Part shown: positions 63,455 to 64,000 of the stretch, one piece after another
How positions within the stretch are numbered: the stretch's first letter is position 1
Layout: every line of letters begins with the position of its first letter
NCBI GenBank assembly: GCA_964589785.1
Contig: CAZPUQ010000003.1
Coordinates: 1-64,000, forward strand
Length of the DNA: 64,000 nt
Reading direction: 5' to 3'
Source of the DNA: JAGVSR01 sp964589785
GTDB taxonomy: Bacteria; Pseudomonadota; Alphaproteobacteria; Rhizobiales; Hyphomicrobiaceae
Notes under the pieces: generated by a model
Databases searched by the model: none
The model's input: only the letters and a program-made list of their open reading frames with translations
What the model was told of the DNA's origin: nothing
Translations under genes and position numbers: made by a program

Positions 63455-63540
63455 GCCGCCGTCCGCGTACTAAGAACGAGGACGGTGAAGCGTGCGTGCG
63501 GCGCTGCCCGTTGTAACGCGGAAGGGTAGGAGAGACGAAC

Positions 63541-64000
63541 ATGACGATCAAGGTCGGCGACCGGCTGCCCAATGCCAAGTTCATGACGCTGACGGCGGAG
63601 GGGCCGAAGCCGCTGACCTCGGACGAAGTGTTCAAGGGCAAGAAGGTCGCCCTCTTCGCGGTGCCGGGCGCCTTCACGCCAACCTGCCATCAGGCGCATA
63701 TGCCGGGCTTCCTGGCGCGCGCCGGCGACCTCAAGTCGAAGGGCGTCGATACGATCGCGTGCACGGCGGTGAACGATGTCTTCGTTCTCGACGCGTGGTC
63801 CAAGGCGTCGGGCGCGGAGGGCAAGATCCTCATGCTCACGGATGACGGCGCGGCCTTTGCCAAGGCGATCGGACTCGACATCGATTTGACAGGCGCCGGC
63901 GTCGGCCTTGGTGTGCGCTCCAAGCGCTATGCGATGCTCGTCGACGACGGCGTCGTCAAGGTGCTCAACGTCGACGAGTCGCCGCCGGTCCACGACAAGT
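63541..64000 (+). CDS. Peroxiredoxin (Prx5-like), cut by the window end
   Basis: The first 153 residues of a Prx5/AhpC-TSA-type peroxiredoxin, which reduces peroxides with a thiol. The peroxidatic cysteine is C49 in PGAFTPTCHQAHMPGF. AGGAGA stands directly before ATG 63541. The family is about 160 residues, so only the last few residues should be missing. With the DsbD-like gene upstream it suggests a thiol-redox pair. Confidence 0.93.
   Translation, partial: MTIKVGDRLPNAKFMTLTAEGPKPLTSDEVFKGKKVALFAVPGAFTPTCHQAHMPGFLARAGDLKSKGVDTIACTAVNDVFVLDAWSKASGAEGKILMLTDDGAAFAKAIGLDIDLTGAGVGLGVRSKRYAMLVDDGVVKVLNVDESPPVHDK

Overview
The window is a contiguous piece of chromosome from a high-GC alphaproteobacterium, most likely of the order Hyphomicrobiales (Rhizobiales). 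This rests on several things: a class I lysyl-tRNA synthetase, the cox gene order ctaC-ctaD-ctaB-coxF-ctaG-ctaE-DUF983-surf1-thrC-M16 peptidase, an IalB-family protein, a BcsS-family protein, a PodJ-like coiled-coil/Sel1 protein, a TSUP/TIGR02186 pair and the initiator tRNA sequence. Three PqqA genes suggest that PQQ-dependent dehydrogenases, and possibly methylotrophy, matter to this organism. I see no prophage, insertion sequence, integrase or CRISPR array, so the window is mainly core genome with a few accessory genes.

Layout. 1-5.9 kb: tRNA-Arg(CCG), a TrmO-like tRNA methyltransferase, divergent AraC and MarR regulators, and polA. 5.9-7.2 kb: three separate, near-identical pqqA genes, each with its own similar promoter, ribosome binding site and hairpin terminator; this is the most unusual part of the window. 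7.2-13.3 kb: an unrecognised beta-rich protein, a 986-residue PodJ-like membrane protein, and a TauE/SafE permease translationally coupled to a TIGR02186 protein. 13.3-18.5 kb: PdeM phosphoesterase and Lhr-type helicase (reverse strand), a DUF6460 membrane protein, pyrD and a DUF952 protein. 18.9-22.4 kb: a stand-alone DUF262-DUF1524 protein (defence-like) and lysyl-tRNA synthetase. 22.9-27.4 kb: an iron-uptake type operon (TonB-dependent receptor, small membrane protein, PepSY membrane protein).

27.4-34.6 kb: initiator tRNA-Met, a fused PabB-PabC, small membrane proteins, a 630-residue unknown membrane protein, an esterase and a DUF2147 protein. 34.9-37.9 kb: a DevCAB-like ABC exporter operon. 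38-44.2 kb: a DUF533 protein and a TetR-RND efflux operon with paired operator-like palindromes. 44.5-47.2 kb: a small cysteine-containing secreted protein, BcsS, a phasin-like protein and IalB. 47.8-61.8 kb: the aa3 cytochrome c oxidase locus (subunits II, I and III, heme O synthase, CoxF, Cox11, DUF983, SURF1), followed by threonine synthase, an M16 peptidase, an acetyltransferase and a large 7TM-PAS-GGDEF-EAL protein with degenerate catalytic motifs. 61.8-64 kb: YqgE, a DsbD N-terminal-domain protein and a peroxiredoxin cut by the window end.

The cox locus supplies catalytic subunits, heme, copper delivery and assembly factors together. The pqqA cluster is isolated: no pqqBCDE genes lie in the window, so the precursor peptides must be matured by enzymes encoded elsewhere. 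Palindromic REP-like elements occur next to the pqqA genes and again near 20.65 kb.
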